A stretch of DNA of 32,674 nt from an uncultured Paracoccaceae bacterium (GTDB lineage: Bacteria > Pseudomonadota > Alphaproteobacteria > Rhodobacterales > Rhodobacteraceae). The position numbers were made by a program, and so were the translations under genes. The stretch spans positions 1-32,674 of the forward strand of contig CALICM010000048.1 of the NCBI GenBank assembly GCA_938049225.1. Direction: 5' to 3'. Position 1 is the stretch's first letter, and every line of letters starts with the position of its first letter. Shown here in pieces: positions 7,515 to 16,837 of this stretch. The notes beneath the pieces were generated by a model. That model made no database searches and had not been told where the DNA came from. It saw nothing but the letters and a program-made list of their open reading frames with translations.

Positions 7515-7886
7515 ATGCCGCGACAAACCAAGGGTGCGGCGGTCGAGGTTCTTCGAAAACGCCGTGATTTTTTGGCTGCCGCCCGGGCCAAACGGCAGTC
7601 CATGCCCGGCTTCGTTCTGCAAGCCCGCCGCCGTTCAGACGCCGCGCCGGAACCACGCGTCGGATTCACCTGTTCCAAGAAAGTCGGCAACGCTGTCGCG
7701 CGCAATCGCGCGAAACGGCGGCTTCGAGCCGCCGCGCGGCAGGTGTTGCCCACGCATGGTCGCCCAGGGTGGGACTATGTTTTGATCGGTCGGAACACTG
7801 TGACCGCATCGGTGCCGTTCGCCCAGCTGACCGAGGATCTGGTTAAGGCAATCGCGCGCATCCACGCGCCGCGCAAAGCAACATGA
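7515..7886 (+). CDS. rnpA: ribonuclease P protein component
   Basis: A 123-residue basic protein that binds the RNase P RNA and aids 5' maturation of tRNA precursors. The RNR signature is visible in KKVGNAVARNRAKRRLR (about 56-72), preceded by the strand GFTCSK and followed by DYVLIGRN. The N-terminal LRKRRDFLAAARA is also typical. It follows rpmH and overlaps yidD by four bases (ATGA at 7883-7886), which implies translational coupling. Confidence 0.96.
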   Translation: MPRQTKGAAVEVLRKRRDFLAAARAKRQSMPGFVLQARRRSDAAPEPRVGFTCSKKVGNAVARNRAKRRLRAAARQVLPTHGRPGWDYVLIGRNTVTASVPFAQLTEDLVKAIARIHAPRKAT

Positions 7887-8104
7887 GCCCCCTGGCCCAT
7901 CTGGTCGCACTGCCCGTGCGGGCTTACCGGCTGGTCGGCAGCCCCTGGGTGGGGCGGGGGTGTCGGTTTCACCCCACATGCTCGGCCTATGCGCTCGAGG
8001 CGCTGGATCGTCATGGCGCATTGCGCGGTGGGTGGCTGACCCTTCGACGCCTGGTCCGGTGCCATCCTTGGGGCGGGTCCGGTATCGACAATGTGCCGGA
8101 TTAA
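7883..8104 (+). CDS. yidD: membrane protein insertion efficiency factor YidD
   Basis: A 73-residue protein with the family signature GCRFHPTCSAYALEAL and RRLVRCHPWGGSG, including the three conserved cysteines. YidD is a small membrane-associated protein that helps YidC/Sec insert inner-membrane proteins. The N-terminus (LAHLVALPVRAYRLV) can form the amphipathic helix typical of the family. Its start overlaps the rnpA stop. yidC itself is 2.6 kb further on, with copper and tRNA-thiolation genes between, so the usual rnpA-yidD-yidC cluster is interrupted here. Confidence 0.96.
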   Translation: MSPLAHLVALPVRAYRLVGSPWVGRGCRFHPTCSAYALEALDRHGALRGGWLTLRRLVRCHPWGGSGIDNVPD

Positions 8105-8165
8105 GGTGCGACGTCAGTTGACCTAAGAATTGTCATGCCGCCCTTCGCATCCTAGCATGCCGCGC

Positions 8166-8516
8166 ATGAAGGCCCTTCACCATCCATTGCTGTGCTGGAT
8201 CATGGCACTCGCGCTCGGCTTGGCGCTTCCGGGCGTGGCTATGGCGCATAAGCCCGCGATGGCAAAGCACTATGCGGCGCTCACGGCCTTTTTCGCCATG
8301 GGTGGCGAAATCTCCGATATCTGCGGCGGCCATAACACCCCGTCCCAGCCCCGCTGCGAGGCGTGCCGCCTGGCCGACGCCGCCGATCTGGCGCCAAACA
8401 CGACGCTACTGCTGGCCCCATGGTCGAAGCGGTCCGCTGCGGGCACGCCAGCGGTTGGCTTGCCGCCGCGCGGCATGCACCCCGTCGGATGGAACGGGCG
8501 GGCACCCCCGGTCTAA
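8166..8516 (+). CDS. small exported Cys/His protein, DUF2946-like, next to copper chaperone
   Basis: About 116 residues from the ATG at 8166 (an in-frame ATG at 8157 is equally possible; neither has a strong ribosome-binding site). An N-terminal hydrophobic stretch (LLCWIMALALGLALPGVAMA) is a signal peptide or anchor. The mature part has ISDICGG and CEACRLAD, a C-x2-C pattern with nearby histidines, resembling the small DUF2946-type proteins often found beside copper genes. The gene ends 68 bases before the PCu(A)C chaperone on the same strand, so a role in periplasmic copper handling is inferred from context and metal-ligand-like residues. The family assignment is tentative. Confidence 0.6.
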   Translation: MKALHHPLLCWIMALALGLALPGVAMAHKPAMAKHYAALTAFFAMGGEISDICGGHNTPSQPRCEACRLADAADLAPNTTLLLAPWSKRSAAGTPAVGLPPRGMHPVGWNGRAPPV

Positions 8517-8584
8517 ACGCTCTCTAACTCTTTGAACACAATCGCCGATACCATCGGCCCTATTCCCCATGACCGAGGTCCCCT

Positions 8585-9094
8585 ATGACACGTCTATCCA
8601 CCCTGCTGGCCACAGCCCTTGTCTTTACAGCGCCATCCGCCTTTGCCGAGATGATCAAACACGGCGATCTGATGATCGACGCACCCTATAGTTTTGCAAC
8701 GCCGCCAACGGCCAAATCGGCAGCGGGCTATATGAAAATCACCAATTCAGGCGACACTGACGAGTTGTTGGTCTCGGCGGCCAGCACCGTTGGCAAGATG
8801 ACCCAGCTACATCTGTCTGAAACCGACGCCAACGGCGTGGCGCGCATGGTGCATCAGGAAGGCGGCATCCCCATCCCTGCGGGCGAGACCGTGATGCTCG
8901 CACCGGGCGGCTATCACGTGATGTTTATGGGCGTGACCACCCCCCTCGAAGAAGGGTCAGAAAACACAATCACCCTGATGTTCGAGGCCGCAGGCCCGCT
9001 CGAGGTTACGCTTCCCGTGATCGCCCGTGGTGAGGCCGCTGGCCACGGTGGGGGGCACGGCGACGGGGGTCACTCGGGCCATACCGGGAACTGA
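8585..9094 (+). CDS. periplasmic copper chaperone PCu(A)C
   Basis: A 169-residue exported protein with signal peptide MTRLSTLLATALVFTAPSA. The PCu(A)C copper-site pattern is present: His76, Met88, then His111-x-Met113 (GGYHVMFMG), close to the family H(M)x10Mx21HxM arrangement. AGYMKITNSG and AGETVMLAPGGY are typical. The family delivers Cu(I) to the CuA site of cytochrome c oxidase. The C-terminal tail is rich in Gly and His (GHGGGHGDGGHSGHTG), which could add metal-binding capacity. It follows the DUF2946-like gene and is convergent with the DUF3833-like gene, whose stop is three bases away. Confidence 0.92.
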   Translation: MTRLSTLLATALVFTAPSAFAEMIKHGDLMIDAPYSFATPPTAKSAAGYMKITNSGDTDELLVSAASTVGKMTQLHLSETDANGVARMVHQEGGIPIPAGETVMLAPGGYHVMFMGVTTPLEEGSENTITLMFEAAGPLEVTLPVIARGEAAGHGGGHGDGGHSGHTGN

Positions 9095-9097
9095 GTT

Positions 9098-9619
9098 TTA
9101 GAGCTTCTCGAAGAACAAAACGACCTCGCCTATCTCGACACCAAACTTGTCCAGATAGGCGCGGTTCAACAGCCGCGTCTCGTCCAACTGCCACATATAG
9201 TCGTCAAAGCTGACGCGTAGGGTACCGTCGGGTACAGGCAGATCAATCGTGTAGCGCCAGTTGAACTGATCGCCGCGTTCCTCGCCCGTCGCTTCCCCAA
9301 TGACACCCGGCGCCGTCCCACGCCAGGTCTGCTCGCCGGTTTTTTCAAGGGTCCAAATCCGCTGCTCGGTGCTGCCATCCTCATAGATGAAATCCTCGGT
9401 CAGGACCAATTGCTGCCCATCCCAAACCCCTTGAATGTCAACGGTGAAGCGGCGCGAGACATTGCCGAACCGATCCTGAAACTGGCCCCAGGCGCGCAGA
9501 TCGCCGACGAAATACTCCTCAAGGTTCAACTGCTGCTTGCCCAACGACGGATCCTCCAACGAGGGCCGTCCAGAACATGCCGCCAAAAACATCAAAATCC
9601 CCGCCAAAATCCATCGCAT
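9098..9619 (-). CDS. DUF3833-like lipoprotein
   Basis: A 173-residue lipoprotein. [17 protein letters not shown] carries a lipobox (LAAC) with Cys15 of the mature start. The body matches the DUF3833 pattern: [20 protein letters not shown], then [32 protein letters not shown] and FSFDDYMWQ-like strands. It probably forms a beta-barrel of unknown function at the outer membrane or periplasmic face. ATG 9619 is chosen because AAGGGG lies six bases upstream; ATG 9625 would overlap that site. It is convergent with the copper chaperone and divergent from ttcA. Confidence 0.85.
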   Translation of the reverse strand: MRWILAGILMFLAACSGRPSLEDPSLGKQQLNLEEYFVGDLRAWGQFQDRFGNVSRRFTVDIQGVWDGQQLVLTEDFIYEDGSTEQRIWTLEKTGEQTWRGTAPGVIGEATGEERGDQFNWRYTIDLPVPDGTLRVSFDDYMWQLDETRLLNRAYLDKFGVEIGEVVLFFEKL

Positions 9620-9770
9620 TGCCATCCCCTTCGCTGTCCTTGAAATATACGCTGCCGCCCGGAAATCAGATCCCGCTTCTTCCAATGCCCCAGACATTCC
9701 CGCTAGTGTCATGGCACCGCAAGGGGACATTACCATTGCGCTGCGGCCCACCTTTGACTACCTCAACCCC

Positions 9771-10616
9771 ATGTTTGACGAGACGGACGAGATCCACCCC
9801 CTGTTCGCCGGTGCGCCCGCCAGCACGGCATTCAAAAAGCTGCGAAAACGTCTTGTCCGGCAAACCCGCGAGGCGATTGACGCCTACGGAATGATCGAGC
9901 CTGGCGCGCGCTGGCTGGTCTGTCTGTCGGGTGGTAAAGACAGCTATACGCTGCTGGCGGTGCTTTATGAACTGCAATGGCGCGGCCTGCTGCCGGTCGA
10001 TCTGTTGGCCTGCAATCTGGACCAGGGCCAGCCTGGCTTTCCGGCGACCGTTCTGCCGAAGTTCCTTTCCGAACACGGTATCCCCCATCGCATCGAATAC
10101 CAAGACACTTATTCCATCGTCACCGAAAAAATCCCGGCCAACCGCACCTTTTGCGCGCTCTGCTCGCGCCTGCGCCGGGGGCATCTCTATCGGGTCGCGC
10201 GCGAGGAAGGGTGCAGCGCCATCGTGCTTGGCCATCACCGCGACGATATCTTAGAGACCTTCTTTATGAACCTGTTTCATGGCGGCAAGCTGGCCACCAT
10301 GCCGCCCAAACTGCTGAATGACGAAGGCGATCTCTTTGTCTATCGCCCCCTGGCCCACGCGGCCGAGGCTGATTGTGGCCGTTTCGCCGCGGCGCTCGAC
10401 TATCCGATTATCCCCTGTGATCTGTGTGGCAGCCAAGACGGGCTTCAGCGCCAACAGATCAAGGCGCTGTTGGATCAGTGGGAGGCGAACCACCCGGGCC
10501 GTCGCCAGGTGATCTTTCGCGCGTTGACCAATATGAACCCCAGTCACATGCTGGACCCCCGCCATTTTGACTTCCAATCGCTGCTGCGACAGGATACCGG
10601 GCCGCCAACCCCTTGA
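9771..10616 (+). CDS. ttcA: tRNA 2-thiocytidine(32) synthetase TtcA
   Basis: About 281 residues from ATG 9771 (an earlier in-frame ATG at 9711 would add 20 residues; neither has a strong ribosome-binding site). The PP-loop SGGKDSY binds ATP, and two Cys pairs, CALC and CDLC, are the ligands expected for the iron-sulfur cluster. [28 protein letters not shown] is diagnostic of TtcA (within it, [11 protein letters not shown]). The enzyme thiolates cytosine 32 in certain tRNAs. The start 9771 is preferred because homologues from this group begin near [12 protein letters not shown]. It lies between the DUF3833-like gene (divergent) and yidC. Confidence 0.93.
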   Translation: MFDETDEIHPLFAGAPASTAFKKLRKRLVRQTREAIDAYGMIEPGARWLVCLSGGKDSYTLLAVLYELQWRGLLPVDLLACNLDQGQPGFPATVLPKFLSEHGIPHRIEYQDTYSIVTEKIPANRTFCALCSRLRRGHLYRVAREEGCSAIVLGHHRDDILETFFMNLFHGGKLATMPPKLLNDEGDLFVYRPLAHAAEADCGRFAAALDYPIIPCDLCGSQDGLQRQQIKALLDQWEANHPGRRQVIFRALTNMNPSHMLDPRHFDFQSLLRQDTGPPTP

Positions 10617-10677
10617 CCTTTGCGCTTTGGCCCTGTTGAACCGGCCAAGCTTTCTCGCCCTTTGACCGGAGCGTCTG

Positions 10678-12498
10678 ATGGACGACCAGAATAAGAACCT
10701 GATCCTGGCCACTGCCCTCAGTGCCCTAGTGATCGTAGTGTGGATCGTGCTGTTCCCACCGCCCACGGCACAAGATCCCGCGACACAGCCGGCGTCGGTC
10801 CAAACGGATCCCGCCACTGGTCTTGTCTTGCCCCGCGGCGAGGCTGATACCTCGGCCGCCCCCGGCGCGACTTTGGCGACACCGGGCACCACACGTGAAG
10901 CGGCCGTCGCATCCTCGACCCGCGTCGATGTTCAAACCCCACGTCTGGCGGGATCCATTTCGCTGATGGGCGGGCGGATCGACGATCTGCAACTGACCGA
11001 CTACCGCGTCTCGCTGGACAAAGACGCCGAGATTGTGACCCTTTTGTCACCCGCGGGCGCCCCCGACGCCTATTATGCGACGCATGGTTGGGTGTCGAAC
11101 AGTGGTCTGGGTGTCGATCAGGTCCCCGGACCCGGGACCGAGTGGACCGTGGAAAGCGGTAGCACGCTGTCACCAGATGCCCCGCTGACCCTGGTCTGGG
11201 ACAATGGCGTGGGGATGATCTTCCGCAAGACCATTGAGGTCGATGACGAATACCTGTTCACCATCACCCAATCAGTCCAGAACACGACGTCCGAGGCCCA
11301 GCGCCTGACCCCCTACGGTATCATCGCGCGCGAGGGCGAGCCGCAACAGGTCGGTTTTTTCATTCTGCACGAGGGGTTGATCCAATCGGCAGACGGCAAG
11401 CTGATAGAGGACAGCTATGACGCGCTGCGCGATGCCGAGGCTATCGCGGCCGAGGGTGGGACCGCGATGCGGACCAAGGTCGCGCAGGACGGCTGGATCG
11501 GGTTCACGGATCATTATTGGATGACCACGCTGTTGCCCCAATCGGGCCAGCCGTTTACCGCCGTGGCCAAGCACATCACTGGCGCCGATATCTTCCAAAC
11601 CGACATGCGCCTGGATCCGGTTGATGTGGCCCCTGGGGCAACGACCGAGGTGACGACGCATTTCTTTGCTGGGGCGAAAGAATGGGATGTCATCGACAGC
11701 TACAGCAAGACCTATAACTTCAATCAGTTCGTCGATGCGATTGACTGGGGCTGGTTTGCCTTTTTGACAAAGCCAATTTTCTTGGCGCTGCATTGGTTCA
11801 ACATCTTTATCGGCAATATGGGGCTGGCGATCCTTGCGCTGACGTTTGTCATCAAAGCCTTGCTGTTCCCGCTGGCCTATAAATCCTATGTCTCGATGTC
11901 GAAGATGAAAAAACTTCAGCCCGAGATGGAGAAGATCAAAGAACGCGCGGGCGACGACCGCACCAAGCTGCAGCAAGAGATGATGGCGCTCTACAAGAAG
12001 GAAAAGGTGAACCCCGCCTCGGGCTGTTTGCCGATCCTACTGCAGATCCCGATTTTCTTTTCGCTTTATAAAGTGATCTTCGTGACCATCGAGCTGCGCC
12101 ATGCGCCCTTCTTCTCGCCCTTCCTGGATCTTGCAGCGCCAGATCCAACGTCGTTTCTGAACCTGTTCGGTCTTCTGCCTTATGCAGTGCCGCATCTTGG
12201 TTTGTTCGAGTTTTTCTCGATCGGGGTGTTGCCGATCCTAATGGGGGTCACCATGTGGATGCAGCAAAAGCTGAACCCCGCGCCCACGGACAAAACCCAG
12301 GCGATGATTTTCGCTTGGATGCCTTGGGTGTTCATGTTCATGCTGGGTACATTCGCCAGCGGCCTTGTGCTGTACTGGACGGCCAACAACATCATCACCT
12401 TTGTGCAGCAGTACCTGATCATGCGCAGCCAAGGGGTGAAGCCGGATGTCTTTGGCAACATTATCTCAGGCCTCAAGCGTGAAAAGAAAGCTGAGTAG
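10678..12498 (+). CDS. yidC: membrane protein insertase YidC
   Basis: A 606-residue inner-membrane insertase. The N-terminal anchor NLILATALSALVIVVWIVLF is followed by a variable proline-rich linker and the large periplasmic beta-domain (about 80-350). The C-terminal conserved domain (about 365-590) has LALTFVIKALLFPLAYKSY, KMKKLQPEMEKIKE and NPASGCLPILLQIPIFFSLY. The conserved positive residue of the substrate groove is Lys here (TFVIKALL), where E. coli has Arg. YidC works with SecYEG or alone to insert inner-membrane proteins. GGAG is positioned upstream of ATG 10678. The next gene begins directly after the stop (TAG ATG), indicating translational coupling. Confidence 0.97.
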   Translation: MDDQNKNLILATALSALVIVVWIVLFPPPTAQDPATQPASVQTDPATGLVLPRGEADTSAAPGATLATPGTTREAAVASSTRVDVQTPRLAGSISLMGGRIDDLQLTDYRVSLDKDAEIVTLLSPAGAPDAYYATHGWVSNSGLGVDQVPGPGTEWTVESGSTLSPDAPLTLVWDNGVGMIFRKTIEVDDEYLFTITQSVQNTTSEAQRLTPYGIIAREGEPQQVGFFILHEGLIQSADGKLIEDSYDALRDAEAIAAEGGTAMRTKVAQDGWIGFTDHYWMTTLLPQSGQPFTAVAKHITGADIFQTDMRLDPVDVAPGATTEVTTHFFAGAKEWDVIDSYSKTYNFNQFVDAIDWGWFAFLTKPIFLALHWFNIFIGNMGLAILALTFVIKALLFPLAYKSYVSMSKMKKLQPEMEKIKERAGDDRTKLQQEMMALYKKEKVNPASGCLPILLQIPIFFSLYKVIFVTIELRHAPFFSPFLDLAAPDPTSFLNLFGLLPYAVPHLGLFEFFSIGVLPILMGVTMWMQQKLNPAPTDKTQAMIFAWMPWVFMFMLGTFASGLVLYWTANNIITFVQQYLIMRSQGVKPDVFGNIISGLKREKKAE

Positions 12499-13233
12499 AT
12501 GCTGAACGTCGCGCGCCTGTACCGCCATCCCATCAAAGGTATCGGTGCGGAGGAGTTGGATCAGACAGAGGTGCACGCAGGTCAGGCCTTACCGCTGGAC
12601 AGGGTCTGGGCCGTGGCGCACGAGGCGGCGAAGCTGGGCGATGGCTGGGTTAATTGCGCCAATTTCATACGTGGTGCGAAGTCCGGGTCGCTGGTGGCGG
12701 TGACGGCCAAATTCCAGGGCGATCTGATCACCCTGCGCCATCCCGATCTTGAACCGCTGACCTTGAACCCAAACACCGATGGCGCGGCCCTGGTGAACTG
12801 GGTGCGTCCGATTTGCAATCCCGACCGCGCCGCGCCCGCACGTCTGGTCCGCGCCGCGACCCAGGCGTGGACGGACAGCCCGTTTCCCTCAATCTCGATC
12901 CTCAATTATGCCTCCCTGCGCGCGCTCGAGGACGCAGCGGGCCGCACTTTGAACCCCCGCCGGTTTCGGGGAAATATCTGGTTCGACGGCGATGGTCCTT
13001 GGCAAGAGTTTGAGTGGATCGGCAACGAGCTGCTGGTCGGCGGCGTGCAATTCGAGGTGCGTGAGCGGATTACCCGCTGCACGGCAACCCAGATCGACCC
13101 TGAAACCGGCAAGCCGGACGCTCAAACCCTGGAGTTGCTGCAAAACGGCTGGGGGCACCAGGACTTTGGCGTCTATGCGGTGGCACGCACCAGCGGCACA
13201 GTGGCTGTGGGCGACCCCATCGAGATCCTATGA
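12499..13233 (+). CDS. MOSC domain-containing protein (mARC/YcbX-like)
   Basis: A 244-residue protein with an N-terminal MOSC beta-barrel (LNVARLYRHPIKGIGAEELD) and a C-terminal MOSC core (SILNYASLRALEDAAG, NPRRFRGNIWFDG, ERITRCTATQIDPETG). The Cys of RITRCTATQ corresponds to the conserved MOSC cysteine that can coordinate a molybdenum cofactor or act in sulfur transfer. The exact substrate is unknown. It starts immediately after the yidC stop and overlaps engB by four bases (ATGA 13230-13233), so yidC-MOSC-engB is one unit, an arrangement typical of Rhodobacterales. Confidence 0.9.
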   Translation: MLNVARLYRHPIKGIGAEELDQTEVHAGQALPLDRVWAVAHEAAKLGDGWVNCANFIRGAKSGSLVAVTAKFQGDLITLRHPDLEPLTLNPNTDGAALVNWVRPICNPDRAAPARLVRAATQAWTDSPFPSISILNYASLRALEDAAGRTLNPRRFRGNIWFDGDGPWQEFEWIGNELLVGGVQFEVRERITRCTATQIDPETGKPDAQTLELLQNGWGHQDFGVYAVARTSGTVAVGDPIEIL

Positions 13234-13880
13234 CAACATTCCCCGCGGCCCAACCGCCCGAGCCTTTGGCCGAGGAGGCGGGGCGTAAGCTCTTCGCCCG
13301 TCCCGCCGAATTTCTCAAGGGCGTTGTCGCGATGGACGGGCTTCCGCCCGCCGACCGGCTTGAAGTCTGCTTTGCGGGCCGATCTAACGTTGGTAAATCC
13401 ACGCTGATCAATGCATTAACTGGCCGCAAGGCGCTGGCGCGGGCTTCGAACACGCCCGGCCGCACGCAGGAGATCAACTTTTTTACCCTCGATCCCCTCT
13501 ACCTGGTTGATCTGCCAGGCTATGGCTATGCCAAGGCCCCGGTCGCCGTGGTCGAGAAATGGCAGCGATTGCTCAAGGCCTATCTGTCAGGCCGCGCCAC
13601 CCTGCGCCGCGCTTTTCTATTAATCGACAGCCGCCACGGCGTGAAAGCGGTGGATGAAGAGATCATGTCGCTGCTCGACAGCGCTGCGGTCACCTATCAG
13701 GTGGTTCTGACCAAAGCCGACAAACCCAACTCGCGCGAGGTTGCGGCTGTGCTGGGTCAGGTTCGCGGCGCGTTGGCCAAACACCCAGCGGCCTATCCTG
13801 AGTTGATCATCACCTCGTCCGAAAAGGGTGACGGGCTGGCCACTCTGCGCAGTGCGATTGCAACTATGGTATCCGATTAG
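13230..13880 (+). CDS. engB: ribosome biogenesis GTP-binding protein EngB (YihA/YsxC)
   Basis: A 216-residue small GTPase. G1 GRSNVGKS (50-57), switch region NTPGRTQ (about 74-80), G3 DLPG (94-97, followed by the characteristic YGYA), G4 TKAD (161-164) and G5 SSEKG (196-200) are all intact. EngB helps late assembly of the 50S ribosomal subunit. The N-terminal extension of about 45 residues is longer than in E. coli but common in alphaproteobacteria. It overlaps the MOSC gene at its start. Its last 17 bases overlap the stop end of the convergent lipoprotein gene. Confidence 0.96.
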   Translation: MTTFPAAQPPEPLAEEAGRKLFARPAEFLKGVVAMDGLPPADRLEVCFAGRSNVGKSTLINALTGRKALARASNTPGRTQEINFFTLDPLYLVDLPGYGYAKAPVAVVEKWQRLLKAYLSGRATLRRAFLLIDSRHGVKAVDEEIMSLLDSAAVTYQVVLTKADKPNSREVAAVLGQVRGALAKHPAAYPELIITSSEKGDGLATLRSAIATMVSD

Positions 13881-14382
13881 TCACATAAGCCTCGGGAAAG
13901 CCGATCGCCTGCGCATAGGCCAGCGCGGCCGACTGATCGTCCGCTGTCGTTAGGGGACCCAGGTATACCCGCTGCCCAAGTCGCGGGATCCCGCGAATAC
14001 GCACGGGATAACCCTGCGCCGCCGCAGTCTCGGCGATCCTATTCGCAACCCGGGCTGGCGGCGCCAGGGTGACATGGACGTAGGAACGCTCGATCTCCGC
14101 GCCGGTGCCGGGTGGTGGCAAATCAACCGCGGGCGAAGGTGGCGTGAAGTTATAGACGAAGCAACGACGTTGGCGCAGCTGCGATTCCAGATCCTCGGGC
14201 GGGAAATCGGTGCGCCGTACCGTTTCACCCCCAAGGCTGAGCGGCGAGAACTTGGGGAACCGCCCCAACTCGCGATCATAGACTTGGAACCACCCCGCAC
14301 AGGCCACGCCACGGGTCGAGGTGTCAATCGGCGTTAACCCGCAGGCGGACAAACACAAAATGCCAAGGATCGCCAGTCGCAT
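13864..14382 (-). CDS. lipoprotein with C-terminal SPOR-like repeat
   Basis: A 172-residue protein. MRLAILGILCLSACG has a lipobox (LSAC), so it is probably a lipoprotein. The C-terminal 70 residues (YVHVTLAPPARVANRIAE, PVRIRGIPRLGQRVYLGPL, then AALAYAQAIGFPEAYV) have the beta-alpha-beta spacing of SPOR domains, which bind denuded peptidoglycan glycan strands at division sites. The middle has two Cys (RQRRCFVYNF and GVACAGW) that may pair. ATG 14382 is preceded by GGGAGA. It overlaps engB by 17 bases at the 3' end. The SPOR call is by pattern, moderately sure. Confidence 0.75.
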   Translation of the reverse strand: MRLAILGILCLSACGLTPIDTSTRGVACAGWFQVYDRELGRFPKFSPLSLGGETVRRTDFPPEDLESQLRQRRCFVYNFTPPSPAVDLPPPGTGAEIERSYVHVTLAPPARVANRIAETAAAQGYPVRIRGIPRLGQRVYLGPLTTADDQSAALAYAQAIGFPEAYVTNRIP

Positions 14383-14471
14383 TGCTGTCTCCCTTCCATC
14401 GAAATCCCATGGTGCCCACCTGCCAAACTGGCTAAAGAACACCAACCTTAAGCCGCCCGGAGCCCCAAAAC

Positions 14472-15347
14472 ATGGAGAAATCGGCCGCCATGAACCGTGA
14501 TTGGATTGCCACCGCCAGAACCCTGAGTGAGGCACTTCCGTATTTGCAACGCTACGACGGTGCGACCGTGGTGATCAAGATCGGCGGCCACGCGATGGGT
14601 GACGATGACGCGATGGAACGTTTCGCGCGCGACATCGTTTTGATGAAACAATGCAACGTGCAGCCTGTCTTGGTGCATGGCGGCGGCCCGATGATCAACC
14701 AGATGCTGGATCGCTTAGGGATCGAAAGTCGCTTCGTGGGCGGCAAGCGGGTCACCGACGCTGCCGCGATTGAGGTGGTCGAGATGGTCCTTTCAGGCTC
14801 GGTCAACAAGCGAATCGTCCAGGCGATCAATGCCCAAGGCGGCAAGGCGGTGGGTCTATCGGGCAAAGACGCGCGGCTGATGATCTGCGACAAGGCCCTG
14901 GGCGCGGGCGGCGCGGATCTGGGGTTTGTGGGGCAGCCGACCAAGGTTGACCCGGGGGTGCTGCGGACCTTTCTGGATAGCGATTATATCCCAGTGCTGG
15001 CGCCGCTGGGCGTAGGGCAAGGTGGCGAGACCTATAATATCAATGGCGACACGGCGGCGGGCGCGATCGCGGCGGCGATGCATGCCGACCGGCTGTTGCT
15101 GCTGACGGATGTTGCGGGCGTCAAAGATGCCGACGGCGATGTGATCACGCAACTGACCGCGGATCAAGTGCGCCAACTGACCCGCGACGGTGTCATCGCG
15201 GGTGGTATGATCCCCAAGACCGAGACGGCCCTAGCCGCTCTGGAGGGCGGCGCGCGGGCCGTGGTGATCATCGATGGGCGGGCGCCGCATGCCTGCCTGC
15301 TGGAGCTGTTTACCGAACATGGCGCCGGCAGTTTGATCCGGCTTTAG
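14472..15347 (+). CDS. argB: acetylglutamate kinase
   Basis: A 291-residue amino-acid kinase that phosphorylates N-acetyl-L-glutamate in arginine synthesis. [13 protein letters not shown] (about 33-45), [14 protein letters not shown] (about 66-79), the substrate loop GKRVTD and a C-terminal [14 protein letters not shown] are all present. ATG 14472 has GGAG nine bases upstream; ATG 14490 ([10 protein letters not shown]) is a possible alternative start. It is divergent from the SPOR-like lipoprotein and convergent with rimO, 12 bases apart, without a clear hairpin between. No other arg genes are in the window. Confidence 0.96.
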   Translation: MEKSAAMNRDWIATARTLSEALPYLQRYDGATVVIKIGGHAMGDDDAMERFARDIVLMKQCNVQPVLVHGGGPMINQMLDRLGIESRFVGGKRVTDAAAIEVVEMVLSGSVNKRIVQAINAQGGKAVGLSGKDARLMICDKALGAGGADLGFVGQPTKVDPGVLRTFLDSDYIPVLAPLGVGQGGETYNINGDTAAGAIAAAMHADRLLLLTDVAGVKDADGDVITQLTADQVRQLTRDGVIAGGMIPKTETALAALEGGARAVVIIDGRAPHACLLELFTEHGAGSLIRL

Positions 15348-15359
15348 GCCGCTTTGCGC

Positions 15360-16760
15360 TCAGGGGTTCGGACCATTTTGGAGCAAATCCACCCTACGCC
15401 CCCAAAGGTCATAGTCGCTTGCCTCGTCGACCTGTACCTCAACGAGGTCGCCGGGGCTCAGGGTTTCGAACCCCTCGTCAATAAACAGATTTCCGTCGAT
15501 CTCGGGCGCGTCGGCCATTGTTCGGCAGGTTGCGACCTCGGCGTCGACCTCGTCCACGATCACAGTCAGCCGTTGCCCCATCTTTGCCGCCAATTTCGCC
15601 GCCGAGATCTGTTGTGCCTTGGCCATGAAGCGGTGCCAGCGCGCCTCCTTCACCGCGTCGGGCACATGATCCGGCAGGGCGTTTGAGCGGGCCCCAGCGA
15701 CGTTTTCGTATTTGAAGCAACCGACGCGGTCGAGCTGTGCTTCGTCCATCCAGTCCAGAAGGGTTTGAAACTCGGCTTCCGTCTCGCCCGGATAGCCGAC
15801 GATAAAGGTCGAGCGCAGGGTGATAGTCGGGCAGATGGCGCGCCAGCGTGCGATCTCGTCCAGCGTTTTCGCGGCGGCTGCGGGGCGGGCCATGCGGCGC
15901 AACACGTCCGGATGCGCATGTTGAAACGGGATGTCCAGATAGGGCAGGACACCGCTGTCTGGATCCGCCATCAACGGGATCAGGTCGCGGACATGCGGGT
16001 AGGGATAGACGTAGTGCAGCCGCACCCAGGCGCCCAAAGTCCCAAGGTCGCGGGCCAGGTCGGTGATATGGGCACGATGTCCCCGCGCCTGGGCATGTTT
16101 GATGTCGACACCATAGGCCGAGGTGTCCTGGCTGATCACCAACAGTTCGCGTACCCCCGCCGTGACCAGCCGTTCGGCCTCGCGCAGCACCGCATGCGCG
16201 GGGCGTGAGGCCAGGCGGCCGCGCATATCGGGGATGATGCAAAACTTGCACTTGTGGTTACAGCCCTCCGAGATCTTGAGATAGCTGTAGTGGCGGGGGG
16301 TCAGCGCGACCCCGCGCGCCGGAAGCAGGTCAACAAAGGGGTCGGGGCTGGGTGGTACGGCGGTATGGACCGCGTCGAGGACCTGTTCGTATTGGTGCGG
16401 GCCGGTGACGGCCAGAACGCTGGGATGCGCGCCGGTGATATATTCGGGCTCGGCCCCCAGGCAGCCGGTGACTATAACCCGGCCGTTTTGGACAAGGGCC
16501 TCGCCGATGGCCTCAAGCGATTCGGCCTTGGCGCTGTCCAGAAACCCGCAGGTGTTCACGATCACAGCCTCCGCCCCTGCGTAGTCGGGCGAGATGGCAT
16601 AGCCCTCGGCCCTAAGGCGCGTCAGGATCCGTTCACTGTCGACCAAAGCCTTGGGGCAACCCAGGCTGACCATGCCGATGCGTGGCTGACCAGGGCGCGG
16701 GGCCTCGGTCAGGCGGGCTTGCGCGCGGTCCGGGCGCAGATCTGGGGGGTTTTGTGACAT
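15360..16760 (-). CDS. rimO: ribosomal protein S12 methylthiotransferase RimO
   Basis: A 466-residue radical SAM enzyme. The N-terminal MTTase domain has Cys35 ([12 protein letters not shown]), Cys71 (VNTCGF) and Cys100 ([10 protein letters not shown]). The radical SAM triad is Cys167, Cys171 and Cys174 ([16 protein letters not shown]). A C-terminal TRAM domain ends the protein ([18 protein letters not shown]). RimO adds a methylthio group to Asp88 of ribosomal protein S12; the [12 protein letters not shown] and [13 protein letters not shown] features fit RimO rather than MiaB. The start at ATG 16760 lies 77 bases from the divergent MOSC gene. Confidence 0.96.
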   Translation of the reverse strand: MSQNPPDLRPDRAQARLTEAPRPGQPRIGMVSLGCPKALVDSERILTRLRAEGYAISPDYAGAEAVIVNTCGFLDSAKAESLEAIGEALVQNGRVIVTGCLGAEPEYITGAHPSVLAVTGPHQYEQVLDAVHTAVPPSPDPFVDLLPARGVALTPRHYSYLKISEGCNHKCKFCIIPDMRGRLASRPAHAVLREAERLVTAGVRELLVISQDTSAYGVDIKHAQARGHRAHITDLARDLGTLGAWVRLHYVYPYPHVRDLIPLMADPDSGVLPYLDIPFQHAHPDVLRRMARPAAAAKTLDEIARWRAICPTITLRSTFIVGYPGETEAEFQTLLDWMDEAQLDRVGCFKYENVAGARSNALPDHVPDAVKEARWHRFMAKAQQISAAKLAAKMGQRLTVIVDEVDAEVATCRTMADAPEIDGNLFIDEGFETLSPGDLVEVQVDEASDYDLWGRRVDLLQNGPNP

Positions 16761-16837
16761 GTCGCCCGCATAGCGAAGTTTTCTGGGCAGGGAAAGCTGC
16801 GCTTGCTGCCCCCGATCCCCTCGGGATAAGCGAACTT

